Below are positions 49,401-61,138 of a DNA stretch of 64,000 nucleotides, piece after piece. Source of the DNA: Chaunax sp. Z400. Lineage: Eukaryota; Chordata; Actinopteri; Lophiiformes; Chaunacidae. The notes under the pieces were generated by a model. That model was given only the letters and a program-made list of their open reading frames with translations. It was not told the DNA's origin and searched no databases. Position numbers and translations under genes: made by a program. Where the stretch lies: assembly GCA_037577475.1 (NCBI GenBank), contig CM075192.1:13673908-13737907 (forward strand), written 5' to 3'. Positions within the stretch are counted from its first letter, which is position 1. Every line of letters starts with the position of its first letter.

Positions 49401-51340
49401 TGGGGAAATCATACAATTCCATATTTTCTCTACTGCTGTGTACTTCTTTCATAGTAAAACCTTGTCAAAGCATTTTGAAGTGTTGTAATAAAAAGTGAAT
49501 TCATTTCCATCGTGCTTACAGAAACGTAGAGAGAACAACACATGGTGAGGTCATACAAAGAACCCTGTCTGTACGTAAAATCAGATTGAGGTGATACTGA
49601 TTTAAAGCTTAGTCTGGCCTCCTCCAGTCTAAGAGGGCATGAGTGAGTGGACTAATCTTGATTGAATTACATAGTAAACTCACTAACTGGATATCCAGAG
49701 CTAAGACAGTGTCCTCTATGTGCCCTCCCCTCAGAACAGGAAGCTGCCAGCCTCTCTGAGATTAGGCCTGTTTCCTCTCCCCACAGTGCACTCCCAGCGA
49801 CCCCATAGCCCTGCGACCTTGTAACCTTCCTCTTAATACGTATGGCATACACACCATCAGTCGAGGAGTGTGCCAGCTGGCATGTGACGCACACACACAC
49901 AAACTAAATCACTCCTTACAAAATGACATTTGAGTTCAATTCAAAAACAATATGGCCCTTCCTGGCACAGGATTGGAATGCTGAAGCATTCAGCAGACAC
50001 AACGCAGTCACGTAGGTCAATGCTGTATCCATATACAGCACTACTCCAGTACCCACCCCCCAATGCCTCCTCCTCCCTCTTTCACAAATTGTGGCAGTAA
50101 TTTTTCCCACTAGTTGAGTTTTACGAGCCTTAATGTGAAGCACCTGTAGCCACAGAGAGACCAGACGAGAGCCACAGAAGTCTTTCTGTGACCCAACTTC
50201 AGTCGCGCAACAGACGAAGGTACATTCACAACTTATGTTTTATAGAGCATCTTCTTGAGGCTGACGATGAAGAAGCTCATAAATTTAGCATTTGTATTAA
50301 TGTCGAGATCAACAACTGAACCTTTACATTAAACCTGCACACATGCCTTGATAAAAAACCCTTTAAAGGTAATGGCATGGCCCTATTGAGAGTATGATCT
50401 ATTTGACAGTAGACCCCCTCTGGTCAGACTCTAACAAGGCTTAATTGCATTGCCAATGATGGTTAACAACAACAATGACTGTTTTCAAATTTCCAACACA
50501 GAATAATCATAATTGTTAATTTACAAAGTCTCCAAAAGGATTTTATAGTTCAAGGCTGGAATACAAACGCATTCATTTGCACTGCAGCCTTCGATGGAAT
50601 GTTGTAATGGTTAGCATCTGGGCCGCAAAAAAAGCAGCATTCCAGCGCTATTAAAAGTTAGTAACATTATGTCATTTAGAACATCGCTGATCCCAGATTT
50701 AACTTATGGTTTCCAGTATATTTTGTTCTAAGCCAAGCTGTCACTGATGTTAACTCAACTTGTCTCTAGGTGTTCAGCTTCTTTATAGGTTATGGTTCAT
50801 TCAGAGGTCATAATTTAGAGGGTTTTAACTGACAGCTGAATTTTCTGCAGATGTCCCCGCCTCTTCAAAATTAGATTAGATTAATATTAACGATCGGTGT
50901 CTCTCCAATGCTTTTTGGCAGACTCAGGACGTCCAGAGGGGCTGTGAGCTGAGCCAGCGCTAATGATAGTTCAGCTTGTTTCTCTGAAAAACAAAATGAA
51001 GATCCAGACATCCAATGACTTAAACCCCTCATAGTTAAAAGATATTGTTAACTAAATGGACCAAGATCTAAAAGAAATGACAGTGACATTACTTGAAACA
51101 GAATGTAATGTCACTTGAAAATGTTTTAATGTCCGGCCATCCAGCTGGGATGTGAGACTTGATCTGTATGTTCACTGTGCTGGTGACTGTTTTCTCAGCT
51201 GGGTAAGATTGTTGGATGTTGCCATCAGAGCCACAGTGGGAAATGACAGTGACTGCAGTGGTGAGTTGGTAAAGATTCTCCATATTCGCTTGAGCAAGTT
51301 GGTGTTTTTGCTGTGAGACAGCCTACCCGATGAACCTGGT
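46425..51340. other. Intergenic DNA, no gene seen
   Basis: AT-rich DNA without recognised exons or mobile elements apart from the palindrome at 47157-47201. Open frames are short and without domains. Confidence 0.55.
47157..47201. repeat. Perfect 21-bp palindromic arms with 3-nt spacer
   Basis: The arm at 47157-47177 (ATTTCTAAAGACTTGGATTA then C) is exactly reverse-complemented at 47181-47201, with spacer GAC. This is one of the strongest foldbacks in the window. It lies in otherwise unstructured AT-rich DNA. Confidence 0.92.
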
Positions 51341-51530
51341 GCAGCTGATTAATGATGATGTTGGTGAAGCTGTGAAGACCGGATGGTGATGGGGAGATGG
51401 AAGGCGCGCAAAACAGCAGCATGAAAGAACTAGAGGAACAAAACGACGGCAGCAAGGTGATAGGCTGACAATGAAGGTGTGTCTGCCATTGGATAGATGT
51501 GACCCGCTGATGAGAACAGCTGATAACTCA
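51341..51530 (-). repeat. Interspersed repeat, copy 1 (inverted relative to copy 2)
   Basis: Read on the minus strand it contains ATCAGCTGTTCTCATCAGCG, GGTCACATCTATCCA, ACACCTTCATTGTCAGCC, CACCTTGCTGCCGTCGTTTT, GCCTTCCATCTCCCCATCAC and ACCAACATCATCATT. The same ordered words occur on the + strand at 52748-52980. It is a decayed dispersed repeat of unknown family. Confidence 0.75.
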
Positions 51531-52747
51531 ATTGACGGCCTCAGACCTGATAGCAGAAAATTAAGATTGAACGTGCATGAGAGGTGTAACAGGAGTAACA
51601 GAATGGCCTGAGAAATAAAGCCCAATAAGGTTTAGTCTTCCTGACCAAACTTTCACTAGAGCTTCAGTAGACATGGCTCACCCCAATAGGCTTATGTCTC
51701 ATCATTACATTTGAATCCCAGCCCTACCATCTGACTAGAGTGCAGGGTATTGCACCTAAAAATACCAATGACTACACACAGTGCATCATCTCACATCAAC
51801 TGTGGACAACCAAGGTCACATTTAACACTCTCCAAAGTTCATAGCACTTGCTGTTAAATGGAGGGTGAGACTCCTTTCATCTGAACTTGTGTGTCGGTGT
51901 GTGAATGTGTGTGCACAAATGTGCTCTATTGAGGCCATATGTAACACTGGGCACTCAGCTTGCTATGAAAACAAGGGGTCATTAGTCAGAGCACCAGGAT
52001 GTAACCTGCAGTTCTCTGAGTTCTCAGGTCAGCTGCTTTCTATTACATCAGGGGTTGACGTGGTACAGACCGAAATCCTGTTAACCCTGGATGAGTCACC
52101 AAATTTGGATACAAACACTGATTGCCTTTTGCTCTCATAACATACACACACATAAAAAGCTCACCCTTTGACCCGGTCACTGCCGCGACATCCAACTCAT
52201 AAAAACTACTTCAGTCTCTCAATGTAATATAATGATTCTGCTGCCATTATTTGTAGTCAACCATGCAGTAGGCATGTTGTTTCTGGACACATTACTGTTT
52301 TTACTGTGTTCTGCGACGGTACGTTCTCATCCCAGCTGGTTGCATACTGGTGCTTTGACACACCCTTAGCTGCTGCACCTCCTGCCTTTCCATGTTGGCA
52401 CCTGGAAGGGCAAGGAGGTGTGCTTTCCCTGCTTTAGGCTTTCCGCATGTGCAGGAGGAAGAGTAGGGAAGTCTCAGAACAGAGCCACAGTACTGTAATT
52501 GTGAATTTTAATTTCTTTCGGTAAAGTGGTCCTTACTTAATGGTGAAGTAATGAAGTGATTTATTTGACAACATGCCGAAGCTAGCAAGCCTTTTTGAAT
52601 GCTAAATGCTGTTTCAGAAAGGATATAATGATGTATCTTCAAAACAAATGAAGCTCTCGCCAAAGTTCAGTCAGGAGGACTATTCCTTTGCACACTTGGA
52701 CCACAGTTTGTCTCAGACATGCTCAGTCTTCATTTCCTGCTATCATG
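51531..52747. other. Spacer between inverted repeat copies, no gene seen
   Basis: No recognised exon. The + frame at 51865-52140 has no domain. Confidence 0.5.
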
Positions 52748-52980
52748 GTTTGGGGCTATCAGCTGAGCAATCAGCTGTTCACATCAGTTGGTCACATTTA
52801 TCCAGTAGCACAGCAACACACCTTCATTGTTAGCCATTATCTTGCTGCTGTCTTTTTAAACATGAATCTCTCTATACGTCTCGTTCATACATACTGTTGT
52901 TATGCATGCCTTCCACCTCCCGATCACCGCTTAGTCTTCGCAGATTCATCAACATCATCATTTCATCAGCCTCAAAGGTC
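52748..52980 (+). repeat. Interspersed repeat, copy 2
   Basis: AATCAGCTGTTCACATCAGT, TGGTCACATTTATCCA, ACACCTTCATTGTTAGCC, ATCTTGCTGCTGTCTTTTT, GCCTTCCACCTCCCGATCAC and ATCAACATCATCATTTCATC parallel copy 1. The element may extend to about 53300. The apparent peptide similarity between antisense ORF 51323-51625 and sense ORF 52688-53047 comes from this shared repeat and not from a gene family. Confidence 0.75.
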
Positions 52981-54477
52981 TCAGGAGAATCATCAGCCAC
53001 CACCACCAGTATCTGATTGCATCCTGCTTGTTATTCAGGGCAGATGACCTTTGAGCACAATCTTCCTGCAGAGTATAAACGTCAAAGTCTAATTATCACA
53101 TTTCATTTGCTGCAATTAACATTTATCTGTACTTCTTCCCCCGGATTGAAATATTGTTGTGGGTCTTGTTGAAAGAGTTTTTATTCATTGCTATAAATTT
53201 ATGGGTTGCAGTCGGGTTCCTACTTCTGTTGGCCAACTGGTATCTGATTGTATGGTTATGCACAAATATAATCCATGTGTTAGTATTTGGTATTTCACAA
53301 TCACTTTAAACTACAGCTGTCTGAAGATCTTTGAAACAAATATGCTCAAAACAAAACATGGAATTTATCTTTACATTTATTTGCACATATCTACATATAT
53401 AGTGTATATATTTGTTGTCTTTTTGCTTTAAATTTGATTCACTGCTATGACCTACACTGTTACACCTGCGCATGTTCAAACACTTTACCTTTCCTTTGCA
53501 CACCTGGTTCCAACCTTTGGTCTGTGGTTTCAGTTGGCCCTCAGTAGCTGAGTTGTGGGTCCTGGATGGAGTTAATCAAAGATTTGTTTTGATCCATGTC
53601 GAGTTTACTGAGTGAACATGTTCAGTCAATGAAGATATGGTTCCAGGGCATCACAACTTGTTTGAAATGGAAATAAGTGCTGCTTATTTCTCGCCTAGAT
53701 ATCGCCAGTACCCACAATGGTAATTCCCCATCTAACTTATCAGTGTGAATCAATTCCAAATGAATAGATTATTTCTTTTTCTGCAGAAGAAGGGAAGGAC
53801 ATCTGTATTGGATCAGAGGCCTGCGTGGAGCTGCAGACAATGTGTTACAGTGAGGTTAAACAGTGAGCATAAACCTGGGCTCAGTAGAAACACTTAAAGC
53901 CTTTGATAAACATTTTAATCCGGAGGTGAGATGTTGAAATATGATCTGCTCAGACAGAATAAGAGCCAAAATCCAAGGTGTGTGTGTGTGTGTATGTGTG
54001 TTAGTTTGAAGATGGTTGCCCTCATATTGTCTCTCTTTCCATTCATCTGCAGCTGAGGGCTTGTTTTTATCAGCTCCATCTCTGGAGCTGACAGTAATGT
54101 GTGCCCACCCATGTAGTCAACTCTCTCTGTTAGTGTGCTTAGTCTGTGTGTGTTTGTGCATTTGTGTGTGTGTGTGCCAGCTAGCAGGCCAGGACGATGC
54201 TCAGAATATTTTGACTGATTTATAGTCTCCTGAGGCTTTGTAGAGATCCCCCTTTATGACAGCGAAGGGTCTGTGCAGGGGCAGCCAAGCTTAATGACTA
54301 AGGCGGTGCCAACTCAAGCACACACATACACGTGCACAAGTTACTGCACTATGTAGACACACAAAAGTACTCCTTGAGAGATCTATCATATCTACGTGGC
54401 TTGATGTAAACACATAAAAGGACATCAAATCTAAGCAACACGTCAACTTCCAATGAACAATTAATAGAAAATATAAT
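52981..54477. other. Intergenic DNA, no gene seen
   Basis: No recognised exon. The first 300 bp may still belong to the interspersed repeat at its left. A TG tract lies at 53979-54000. Confidence 0.5.
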
Positions 54478-54690
54478 TTATTTAAAAAAAAACAACACAA
54501 AAAATAAATAAATGAATAAATTAAAAAAATATATAAATATATATATATATATATATTTAAAAAAAATTATTTATAAAAAAAATATATGTATATTAAATAA
54601 AAAAAAATTATATACTTTTTTTACTTTAAAATTTTTTTTTTATTTAAAATGTAAACACATAAAAGATATATTACTAAAAAAATAATTTAT
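54478..54690. repeat. AT-rich low-complexity region
   Basis: About 210 bp almost entirely A and T, including a (TA)n run at about 54526-54557 and alternating A-runs and T-runs. A likely unwinding-prone, polymorphic stretch. Confidence 0.9.
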
Positions 54691-54749
54691 ACATACTAGC
54701 TACTATTCCACTTACTGGTGATTCTAGAAGTCGTCTGGATTTTGTTTTT

Positions 54750-54893
54750 TAAAAAATATTTTTGCCTTTATAGGACAGTTGGTTGGTGATACAGACAGGA
54801 AACATGGGGAGAGAGGCAGCATGACATGCAACAAGGGTTTATGGCCAGAATACAAGTTTAAATGGTAAACACCTTAACCAATGGGGCGGGATG
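54750..54893 (+). repeat. Teleost 'TTTTTGCCTTTATAGGACAG' interspersed repeat
   Basis: TTTTTGCCTTTATAGGACAG, GACAGGAAACATGGGGAGAG, GGCAGCATGACATGCAACAA and CCTTAACCAATGGGGCGGGA follow the order of a common fish repeat (tttattgcctttattggacag / gacaggaa / gggaatgacatgcagcaaa / cttaaccactgggctac). It sits directly beside the AT-rich tract. Confidence 0.65.
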
Positions 54894-56773
54894 CCTCGAG
54901 TTAAGATGATCCTCTTAAACAATGATCCCATAGTAATGAATAAACCTCGATACTCACAGTCAATACTGTTACAGCTGCAAAACTTTACTTATCATGAAAA
55001 TGAAAACATGTTTCAGTTGACTCTTTATGGCTACTTCAGTTTTTCATCTATCAATGATTCTTATCAGAGCTTAAAATTGGGTCATTTACATCACACTCAT
55101 GTTTTACATGAGCCACATCAGCACTTGAGGAGAGAAGTCTACCCAACCAGATACTGTATGAGAGCACCATGACCAGGACACAGGGGTGACAAGAGGCCAG
55201 CTGAGGGCTGGATGGGAGTAAGAGGAGGGGGAGTGTTTGAAGTGGAAAGAGATCCTAGAACCACTTTATAGCTTTTTCTTATGCCCTTCTACAGGGAGAG
55301 AGCCAAGAGGTGTCGTTTTTTTCAAACACATAAAGTTTGAGATTTTGATGATTTATAGAGAAAGGAAGAGAGTGGGAGAGAAGGGGAGAGGGGGGAAGAG
55401 GGAAGGGTGGTGGCAGGGGGGTTTAAATGATGCAAACCATTTGGAGAAGGGAGCGGAGGTTGCCAGTACAGCCTGCTCTGTTTAAACTGGAGAGGAAGTG
55501 ACCGTATATATACAGCATGCCAGCAAACTCCCTCTCCCTCACTGTCTTTCTTTATCTCTTCTTTTTCTTCAGCTCTCTCTCTCTCTCTCTCGCACACACA
55601 CACATGCAAAGTTTGCGTTTCAGAAGCTTGAGAAAGCGTATGCTCACATGTATGCACACATAGATACACAGTCACATCCACAGAGGTCAAAAGATGGCCA
55701 CAGGTTAGAGAGTGTGTTTGTTATTCTAATATTAGGTTTCTTTACATCACCCTCACCAGGCCCATCACCGTTATTATCATTATTACTATTATTACAATCT
55801 GGAAGGCTGGGGGTTACACAGGAGAGCGATAATAAAGGAGTACCGAGGGGAGAAAAGAGCCAACAAAGGGAGACTGAAAAATGAAAGACAGAACAAAAGG
55901 GAGGAGAAGAGGTCAGCGTTTTCCTTCAACAGCCATCCATGACTTAATCTTACTCTGCTCTACTGAGACCTTCCCAGGAAAAAAAGACTTGTTGTAAGAA
56001 GTGAGAGATTCAAGGATACAAAAAGACGAACAGTGAGAAGGAGATGATGGAGAGGAGGGTGAAGAGGAGATGAAGGAGAAGATGATTAAAGATAACTCTG
56101 CTTTACCACATTGGTATTAATAACATTGTACTCAACAAGTTAGAGGATGAGGCTAATATTCTATATTAAATCCTATGATAAGACCAAAATCAACAGTGAC
56201 ATAGTCTGTCTCTCAGCACGTCCTGACTCCCCCAGCCTGACTGTCCTTTCAGCTGGAGGCCCATTCTTTCCGACTGAAGACATAAAACTTAACAGTTCAC
56301 AAAAATATTACTTTTTTTTTTTTAAACAAAGTGTTCTAAGATTTAATACATATTTAATGTGAGAAGTTACAGCAGCAGGATCACATGTAACTAAAAATAA
56401 ACTCCTGTTCCCATGTACAACCAGTCGTAAAGAAGGAACATTTCCTCCAGTGTTTTTGTCCAACAGTGGAGATTGTGGATGCACAGCTTCATAGGGTCAA
56501 ATAATTGTTTATTTAGGCCTTTGCATGGCCTTTCTGTTGAAAATAGGAAAATACAGAACATTTCCAGACCTTTCCTTTGATTGCTGTGATCTAGAAATGT
56601 GACATTGATTAAAGACGTCGGACAGGGAGAGACCACAAGGTATCAGACTGTCATACAGATTTTAACTAAAGCCTAGCGTTAGCAAGACTTTGAAAGGAAA
56701 ACAAGACTCAGCTAAATTACTACCCACATTATCACATCTGATTTGCATCTCAGATTGAGTGATTGAAACTGTT
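54894..56773. other. Intergenic DNA, no gene seen
   Basis: GA-rich tracts (55340-55420, 56040-56090) and a CT/CA tract (55575-55605). The G-run cluster 55383-55421 could form a quadruplex on the + strand. No supportable exon. Confidence 0.5.
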
Positions 56774-57006
56774 AACTGCAAAAAAAGAATAGCTAAAATA
56801 TAAGAAAATAAATGCTGATTCTGTTCATGCAGAAAGATATTTTCACTTGTCAAGAAATTTTTAAATAAGTTGCTTCTAGGCTAGATATAAGTATGCTAGA
56901 TAAAAAACTACAAAGTGTAGAAGATAACTTTTTAAACAAGATAATTAATCCCATGTTTCCATATCTAAGATTTTAAATCTTGGCAAGTACAGAAAAATTT
57001 GCAGTG
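56774..57006 (+). mobile_element. CACTG-ended MITE, copy 2 (about 233 bp)
   Basis: Left end AACTGCAAAAAAAGAATAGC and right end AAAAATTTGCAGTG. CTTGTCAAGAAATTTTTAAA and CTAAGATTTTAAATCTTGGC match copy 1 at 28031-28242. The left terminus has lost the leading C. There is no coding capacity. Confidence 0.7.
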
Positions 57007-57939
57007 TTCTGGTATTGATTGTTGTTTCTGCTATTTGGGAAAAAAGCCACAGAGTTTGGCATGATTAAGAATAGGGATGTCCTCTTGCTGTATATCGAGC
57101 TAGCTTCCCAGCGGCATTCATGGTTAACAGTGACATAAAATGGTAACAAGCATGGATGAGATTGAGACAGCTGTAAAGGTTATTGTGAGTCAGCTTTCGA
57201 CAATGCGACATATTCTTTGTGAAGTCAACTGCTCCTTGGAACAGGTTGCTCCTGTGTCAAGTAAAAATGAAATTCTTAAACACCACGGGGAAACAGATGA
57301 AGATTGAAACTGGTTATCAGGTGCTTGCCACAATGGAAGTATTAATAAAAATACTTTTGGTGCACTTAAGTGTAATCCTGACTGATAGAAACACTAATAA
57401 AATATATAAATAGCAATAAAGAAATAATGGCCTAGTTGGAATAAATCACAATTATCATTTAAGTAAAATTGCCTGCTCCCCTCATGTACATTTGCTGTTG
57501 CATTGTTTCAACCCTCTGTGCTATAATGGTTCACAATGAAGCATGACTCAAACTAATAGTCCCTACATGCTTTGAGGTTTTTATAAAGCTTTGAGGTTTT
57601 TATAAAACAGACACACAGGCCACCGATTTCTGGGTTGTCTGCCTCAGCTGTGGTGAGCCAATCTAGAGCTCACTTATCCGTAACACTGTGGTCTGGTGAT
57701 GTCATCCTAAATAAACACCACACAACTAATTGGTTTTTGATCACCTCCAAATTGGCTCCTAGTAGACTTCTTTGCTTGGAAGTTTATAGGTTTGACAAAC
57801 TAAACCGTTCTTCCATTTGAGTTCAGACAGAAAAGAAATCTGCACCAATACACCAATGCTCATTTTCACTGGAACTGGAATTTCTAATTTGATTATTTTA
57901 AAGAGGGTAATAGAATTTCACCAAATAAATGTCAACACA
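57007..57939. other. Intergenic DNA, no gene seen
   Basis: No recognised exon. Holds a 19-bp perfect tandem duplication at 57569-57606. Confidence 0.5.
57569..57606. repeat. 19-bp tandem duplication (2 copies)
   Basis: GCTTTGAGGTTTTTATAAA occurs twice head-to-tail without mismatch. Confidence 0.92.
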
Positions 57940-58022
57940 CGAGCTACAAACTCCACATAGAAGGGCCCCGGGGTTGCTGTGAGTTGGTAATACTAACCAC
58001 TGCACAACGTGTCGCCCCCTCG
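57940..58022 (-). mobile_element. tRNA-derived SINE head fragment (DANA/Mermaid-like)
   Basis: On the minus strand GGGGGCGACACGTTGTGCAG, TGGTTAGTATTACCAACTCA and CAGCAACCCCGGGGCC are followed by CTATGTGGAGTTTGTAGC. This is the tRNA-like head and the start of the TGTGGAGTTTGCATG core of the same class of SINE seen at 25357-25525. The element is truncated after that core. Confidence 0.65.
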
Positions 58023-58379
58023 CTACAAATATTGATTGAAATCTGTGAACAACTTTTTCAGATATTCTAGTAATGAAAACATAAGATCCTTGTTACCTGC
58101 AGAGGTATAGTGTTTCTTAAAGAAAAGGGACTCAGTTATGATTCAGGACTTTATTGCCATTTCAGCAGTTTATAGGAAATCAAGACATCACCAAACCACA
58201 AAAAGGACATAAAACAAATTGTAAAAAAAACATAAATGTAATGGAATTAATAGATTACATTTGTTCAGGTTAGAGTAATTACATTACGTACATTTAAAGT
58301 ATGTGTCATAGTACAAACAAATCAAATAAAGGATGATGTCATCATGGCTTAAGAGTGAGTGTGAAAGTTCTGAGAAGCA

Positions 58380-61138
58380 CAGTGGGACAGAGAGGCTGAG
58401 TAGACTGGTTATAGTGGGACAGAGAGGCTGAGTAGACTGGTTATAGTGGGACAGAGAGGCTGAGTAGACTGGTTGTAGTGGGGCAGAGAGGCTGAGTGGA
58501 CTTGTTATAGTGGGACAGAGAGGCTGAGTGGACTGGTTATAGTGGGACAAAGAGGCTGAGTGGACTTGTTATAGTGGGACAGAGAGGCTGAGTGGACTGG
58601 TTATAGTGGGACAAAGAGGCTGAGTGGACTGGTTATAGTGGGACAAAGAGGCTGAGTAGACTGGTTATAGTGGGACAGAGAGGCTGAGTGGACTGGTTGT
58701 AGTGGGGCAGAGAGTGCTGAATAGATTGGTTATAGTGGGACAGAGAGGCTGAGTGGACTGGTTGTAGTGGGGAAGAGAGTGCTGAATAGATTGGTTATAG
58801 TGGGACAGAGAGGCTGAGTGGACTGGTTATAGTGGGACAGAGAGGCTGAGTGGACTTGTTATAGTGGGACAGAGAGGCTGAGTGGACTGGTTATAGTGGG
58901 ACAGAGAGGCTGAGTGGACTGGTTATAGTGGGACAGAGAGGCTGAGTGGACTGGTTATAGTGGGACAGAGAGTGCTGAGTAGACTGGTTATAGTGGGACA
59001 GAGAGGCTGAGTGGACTTGTTATAGTGGGACAGAGAGGCTGAGTGGACTGGTTATAGTGGGACAGAGAGGCTGAGTGGACTGGTTATAGTGGGACAGAGA
59101 GGCTGAGTGGACTGGTTATAGTGGGACAGAGAGTGCTGAATAGATTGGTTATAGTGGGACAGAGAGGCTGAGTGGACTGGTTATAGTGGGACAGAGAGGC
59201 TGAGTAGACTGGTTGTAGTGGGGCAGAGAGGCTGAGTGGACTTGTTATAGTGGGACAGAGAGGCTGAGTGGACTGGTTATAGTGGGACAAAGAGGCTGAG
59301 TGGACTTGTTATAGTGGGACAGAGAGGCTGAGTGGACTGGTTATAGTGGGACAAAGAGGCTGAGTGGACTGGTTATAGTGGGACAAAGAGGCTGAGTAGA
59401 CTGGTTATAGTGGGACAGAGAGGCTGAGTGGACTGGTTGTAGTGGGGCAGAGAGTGCTGAATAGATTGGTTATAGTGGGACAGAGAGGCTGAGTGGACTG
59501 GTTGTAGTGGGGAAGAGAGTGCTGAATAGATTGGTTATAGTGGGACAGAGAGGCTGAGTGGACTGGTTATAGTGGGACAGAGAGGCTGAGTGGACTTGTT
59601 ATAGTGGGACAGAGAGGCTGAGTGGACTGGTTATAGTGGGACAGAGAGGCTGAGTGGACTGGTTATAGTGGGACAGAGAGGCTGAGTGGACTGGTTATAG
59701 TGGGACAGAGAGTGCTGAGTAGACTGGTTATAGTGGGACAGAGAGGCTGAGTGGACTTGTTATAGTGGGACAGAGAGGCTGAGTGGACTGGTTATAGTGG
59801 AACAGAGAGGCTGAGTGGACTGGTTATAGTGGGACAGAGAGGCTGAGTGGACTGGTTATAGTGGGACAGAGAGTGCTGAATAGATTGGTTATAGTGGGAC
59901 AGAGAGGCTGAGTGGACTGGTTATAGTGGGACAGAGAGGCTGAGTGGACTGGTTGTAGTGGGGCAGAGAGGCTGAGTGGACTTGTTATAGTGGGACAGAG
60001 AGGCTGAGTGGACTGGTTATAGTGGGACAAAGAGGCTGAGTGGACTTGTTATAGTGGGACAGAGAGGCTGAGTGGACTGGTTATAGTGGGACAGAGAGGC
60101 TGAGTGGACTGGTTAAAGTGGGACAAAGAGGCTGAGTAGACTGGTTATAGTGGGACAGAGAGGCTGAGTGGACTGGTTGTAGTGGGGCAGAGAGTGCTGA
60201 ATAGATTGGTTATAGTGGGACAGAGAGGCTGAGTGGACAGGTTGTAGTGGGGCAGAGAGTGCTGAATAGATTGGTTATAGTGGGACAGAGAGGCTGAGTG
60301 GACTGGTTATAGTGGGACAGAGAGTGCTGAGTAGACTGGTTATAGTGGGACAGAGAGGCTGAGTGGACTTGTTATAGTGGGACAGAGAGGCTGAGTGGAC
60401 TGGTTATAGTGGGACAGAGAGGCTGAGTGGACTGGTTATAGTGGGACAGAGAGGCTGAGTGGACTGGTTATAGTGGGACAGAGAGTGCTGAATAGATTGG
60501 TTATAGTGGGACAGAGAGGCTGAGTGGACTGGTTATAGTGGGACAGAGAGGCTGAGTGGACTGGTTATAGTGGGACAGAGAGGCTGAGTGGACTGGTTAT
60601 AGTGGGACAGAGAGGCTGAGTGGACTGGTTATAGTGGGACAGAGAGGCTGAGTGGACTGGTTATAGTGGGACAGAGAGGCTGAGTGGACTGGTTATAGTG
60701 GGACAGAGAGTGCTGAGTAGACTGGCTATAGTGGGACAGAGAGGCTGAGTGGACTGGTTATAGTGGGACAGAGAGGCTGAGTGGACTGGTTCTAGTGGGG
60801 CAGAGAGGTTAAGTGGACTGGTTCTAGTGGGGCAGAGCGTTCTGAATAGACTGGTTAGAGTGGGACAGAGCGGCTGAGTGGACTGGTTATAGTGGGACAG
60901 AGAGGCTGAGTGGACTGGTTATAGTGGGACAGAGAGGCTGAGTGGACTGGTTATAGTGGGACAGAGAGGCTGAGTGGACTGGTTATAGTGGGACAGAGAG
61001 GCTGAGTGGACTGGTTATAGTGGGACAGAGAGGCTGAGTGGACTGGTTATAGTGGGACAGAGAGGCTGAGTAGACTGGTTATAGTGGGACAGAGAGGCTG
61101 AGTGGACTGGTTATAGTGGGACAGACACGCTGAGTGGA
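58380..61138. repeat. 32-bp minisatellite with 740-bp higher-order repeat (about 86 monomers)
   Basis: The basic unit is 32 bp: ATAGTGGGACAGAGAGGCTG then AGTGGACTGGTT. A 33-bp variant class carries GAGAGTGCTGAATAGATTGG or GAGAGTGCTGAGTAGACTGG. Variant order repeats with a 740-bp period (23 monomers, four of them 33 bp): blocks at 58501, 59241 and 59981 are near-identical over hundreds of bases. The third period is short by 128 bp (four monomers). The rightmost 640 bp is nearly homogeneous 32-bp units, with a diverged island at about 60780-60870. Because 32 is not a multiple of three, antisense frames read a 32-residue periodic peptide; these are not genes. Confidence 0.97.

Noticed and set aside
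58284..60030. Minus-strand ORFs with 'SHYNQSTQPLCPTITS' periodic peptides
   Set aside because: They are read-through of the 32-bp minisatellite. The three frames recur exactly at the 740-bp higher-order period and have no start context, splice sites or domain.
58380..61138. CRISPR-like array
   Set aside because: Repeats are directly contiguous with no unique spacers, and the host is a vertebrate. This is a minisatellite.
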